Shown piece after piece: positions 5,168 to 6,400 of a stretch of DNA of 6,400 nt. The translations under genes and the position numbers were made by a program. Numbering within the stretch: position 1 is the first letter of the stretch; each line of letters starts with the position of its first letter. The notes under the pieces were generated by a model, which was not told where the DNA came from, did not search any database, and saw only the letters and a list, made by a program, of their open reading frames with translations. This stretch comes from Clostridia bacterium (GTDB taxonomy: Bacteria > Bacillota > Clostridia > Oscillospirales > Butyricicoccaceae), in assembly GCA_017556565.1 (NCBI GenBank), contig JAFYMQ010000129.1:1-6400 (forward strand), written 5' to 3'.

Positions 5168-6400
5168 ATGTGTGGAATAGTTGGTTATGCGGGCGGCAAA
5201 CGTGCTGTGCCCGTTCTTCTCAATGGACTTTATAAGCTGGAATACCGCGGCTATGACTCCGCGGGCGTTGCGCTTTTGGAGGACGGAGATATTACTGTCA
5301 TCAAGACCAAAGGCAGAATTAACACCCTTGACCAAAAGCTGCAGGAGACTCCCTCGTCTTCCCGCTGCGGCATAGGTCATACACGCTGGGCGACCCACGG
5401 CGAGCCTTCGGATATTAACGCACACCCCCACGTCAGCGACAACGGCAAGGTTGCGCTGGTGCACAACGGCATACTGGAAAACTACATAGAGATCAGGGAT
5501 ATGCTCAAAAACTCGGGCTACACCGTCAAGTCTCAGACAGACAGCGAGGTGGCAGCCCACCTGTTCCAGATGTATTACAAGGGCGATCCCATCGCCACCA
5601 CTCTGGAGCTGGGCAGACGGCTGCGCGGTGCTTTTGCATTTGCAATAATCACTGCCGACCGCCCCGACGAGATGTTCTGCACCCGCCGCGACAATCCCCT
5701 GATCATCGGTCTGGGCGAGGGCGAAAACATGATCGCATCGGACATCCCCGCCATTTTGCAGATGACCCGCCGCTTCATCGTATTGAGCGACGGTGAGGCT
5801 GCCCGTGTCACCGCCGACAGCGTCACCGTGTACAACGCGCTGGGCGAGGTTATCGAAAAAGAGGTCAACACGGTCACCTGGGACACCTCCTCTGCCGAAA
5901 AGGGCGGCTACGAGCATTTTATGATCAAAGAGATCTTCGAGCAGCCCAAAGCCGTGCGCGATACAGTTCTTCCCCGCATCAAAAACGGTCTGCCCGCCCT
6001 TGAGGAGTGCGGTCTGACCGACGAACTGTTCAAGGATATCGACCGCATCCACGTGGTTGCCTGCGGCAGCGCACTGCACGCAGGTCTGGTGGGCAAGGTA
6101 CTGATAGAAAAGCTTGCACGCATCCCGGTCAACGCCACTATCGCCAGTGAGTTCCGCTACTCAGACCCCATCGTCAGCCCCAGAGACCTGTGCATCGTCG
6201 TTACCCAGTCGGGTGAGACTGCCGACACGCTTGCCGCCATGCGTGAGGCAAAACGCAAGGGCGCAAAGGCGGTGGCTGTTGTCAACGTTGTGGCGTCCAA
6301 TGCCGCCCGCGAGGCTGACGGCGTACTGTACACATGGGCAGGCCCCGAGATCGCGGTGGCAACCACCAAGGCATACTCGGCACAGCTGAGCGCACTCTAC
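5168..6400 (+). CDS. glmS: Glutamine-fructose-6-phosphate aminotransferase GlmS (first 411 codons, partial)
   Basis: GlmS makes glucosamine-6-phosphate from fructose-6-phosphate and glutamine, the first committed step to amino sugars and the cell wall. The N-terminal class II glutaminase domain begins MCGIVGY; Cys2 becomes the catalytic N-terminal nucleophile once Met is removed. Glutamine-site motifs are RWATHGEP (73-80), HNGILENY (99-106) and TDSEVAAH (124-131). The hinge to the isomerase half includes HFMIKEIFEQP (250-260). The first SIS sugar-isomerase domain starts near 285, with CGSALHAG (299-306; often CGTSYHAG in the family), QSGETADT (347-354) and PEIAVATTKAY (393-403). The family is about 600 residues, so roughly the last 190, including the second SIS domain and C-terminal catalytic tail, lie beyond the window. 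It is controlled by the ribozyme just upstream. Confidence 0.97.
   Translation, partial: MCGIVGYAGGKRAVPVLLNGLYKLEYRGYDSAGVALLEDGDITVIKTKGRINTLDQKLQETPSSSRCGIGHTRWATHGEPSDINAHPHVSDNGKVALVHNGILENYIEIRDMLKNSGYTVKSQTDSEVAAHLFQMYYKGDPIATTLELGRRLRGAFAFAIITADRPDEMFCTRRDNPLIIGLGEGENMIASDIPAILQMTRRFIVLSDGEAARVTADSVTVYNALGEVIEKEVNTVTWDTSSAEKGGYEHFMIKEIFEQPKAVRDTVLPRIKNGLPALEECGLTDELFKDIDRIHVVACGSALHAGLVGKVLIEKLARIPVNATIASEFRYSDPIVSPRDLCIVVTQSGETADTLAAMREAKRKGAKAVAVVNVVASNAAREADGVLYTWAGPEIAVATTKAYSAQLSALY

Noticed and set aside
4915..5235. Small open frames on both strands across the glmM-glmS gap
   Set aside because: This stretch is fully accounted for by the glmS ribozyme, whose paired elements and conserved core can be traced, and the frames have no protein-like features.
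5162..6079. 305-codon minus-strand open frame opposite glmS
   Set aside because: Antisense shadow of glmS; no family resemblance, and it overlaps the glmS start region.

Overview
The window looks like chromosomal core-genome DNA from a low-to-mid GC Firmicute, probably a clostridial (Oscillospiraceae/Ruminococcaceae-like) gut-type bacterium. This placement is inferred from a glmS ribozyme, strong GGAG-type ribosome binding sites, sigma-A-like promoters with AT-rich spacers, and a protein with S-layer homology (SLH) domains. I cannot name a species from the sequence alone.

Layout. The left quarter is transcribed on the minus strand. An SLH-domain secreted protein (start at 1704, stop at 646) is followed by a clear intrinsic terminator (601-633). 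Almost touching that terminator is the promoter of the next minus-strand gene, tex, whose first 178 codons run off the left edge of the window. Positions 1705-1949 are a divergent promoter region: one promoter faces left into the SLH gene, and a near-consensus promoter faces right, with its -10 embedded in a 10-bp tandem repeat.

The rest is a rightward cluster: ruvA (GTG start at 1950), ruvB, glmM and glmS (cut by the right edge after 411 codons). The gaps ruvA-ruvB and ruvB-glmM are 13 and 16 nt, and I see no terminator or convincing internal promoter, so a single ruvA-ruvB-glmM-glmS transcript is likely. Between glmM and glmS lies a complete glmS ribozyme/riboswitch (about 4968-5135). Its predicted cleavage point is 8 nt after the glmM stop codon.

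Function. RuvA and RuvB form the Holliday-junction branch-migration motor. GlmS makes glucosamine-6-phosphate and GlmM converts it to glucosamine-1-phosphate, the entry to UDP-GlcNAc and peptidoglycan. When glucosamine-6-phosphate is plentiful the ribozyme should cut the mRNA, lowering glmS while leaving the ruvAB-glmM part intact. The gene families are all known apart from the C-terminal part of the SLH protein. The points worth a second look are the ribozyme's extra internal hairpin, its position against glmM, the ruvAB-glmM-glmS gene order, and the cysteine-rich SLH protein. I found no convincing evidence of a wholly new system, mobile element, CRISPR array, tRNA or rRNA.
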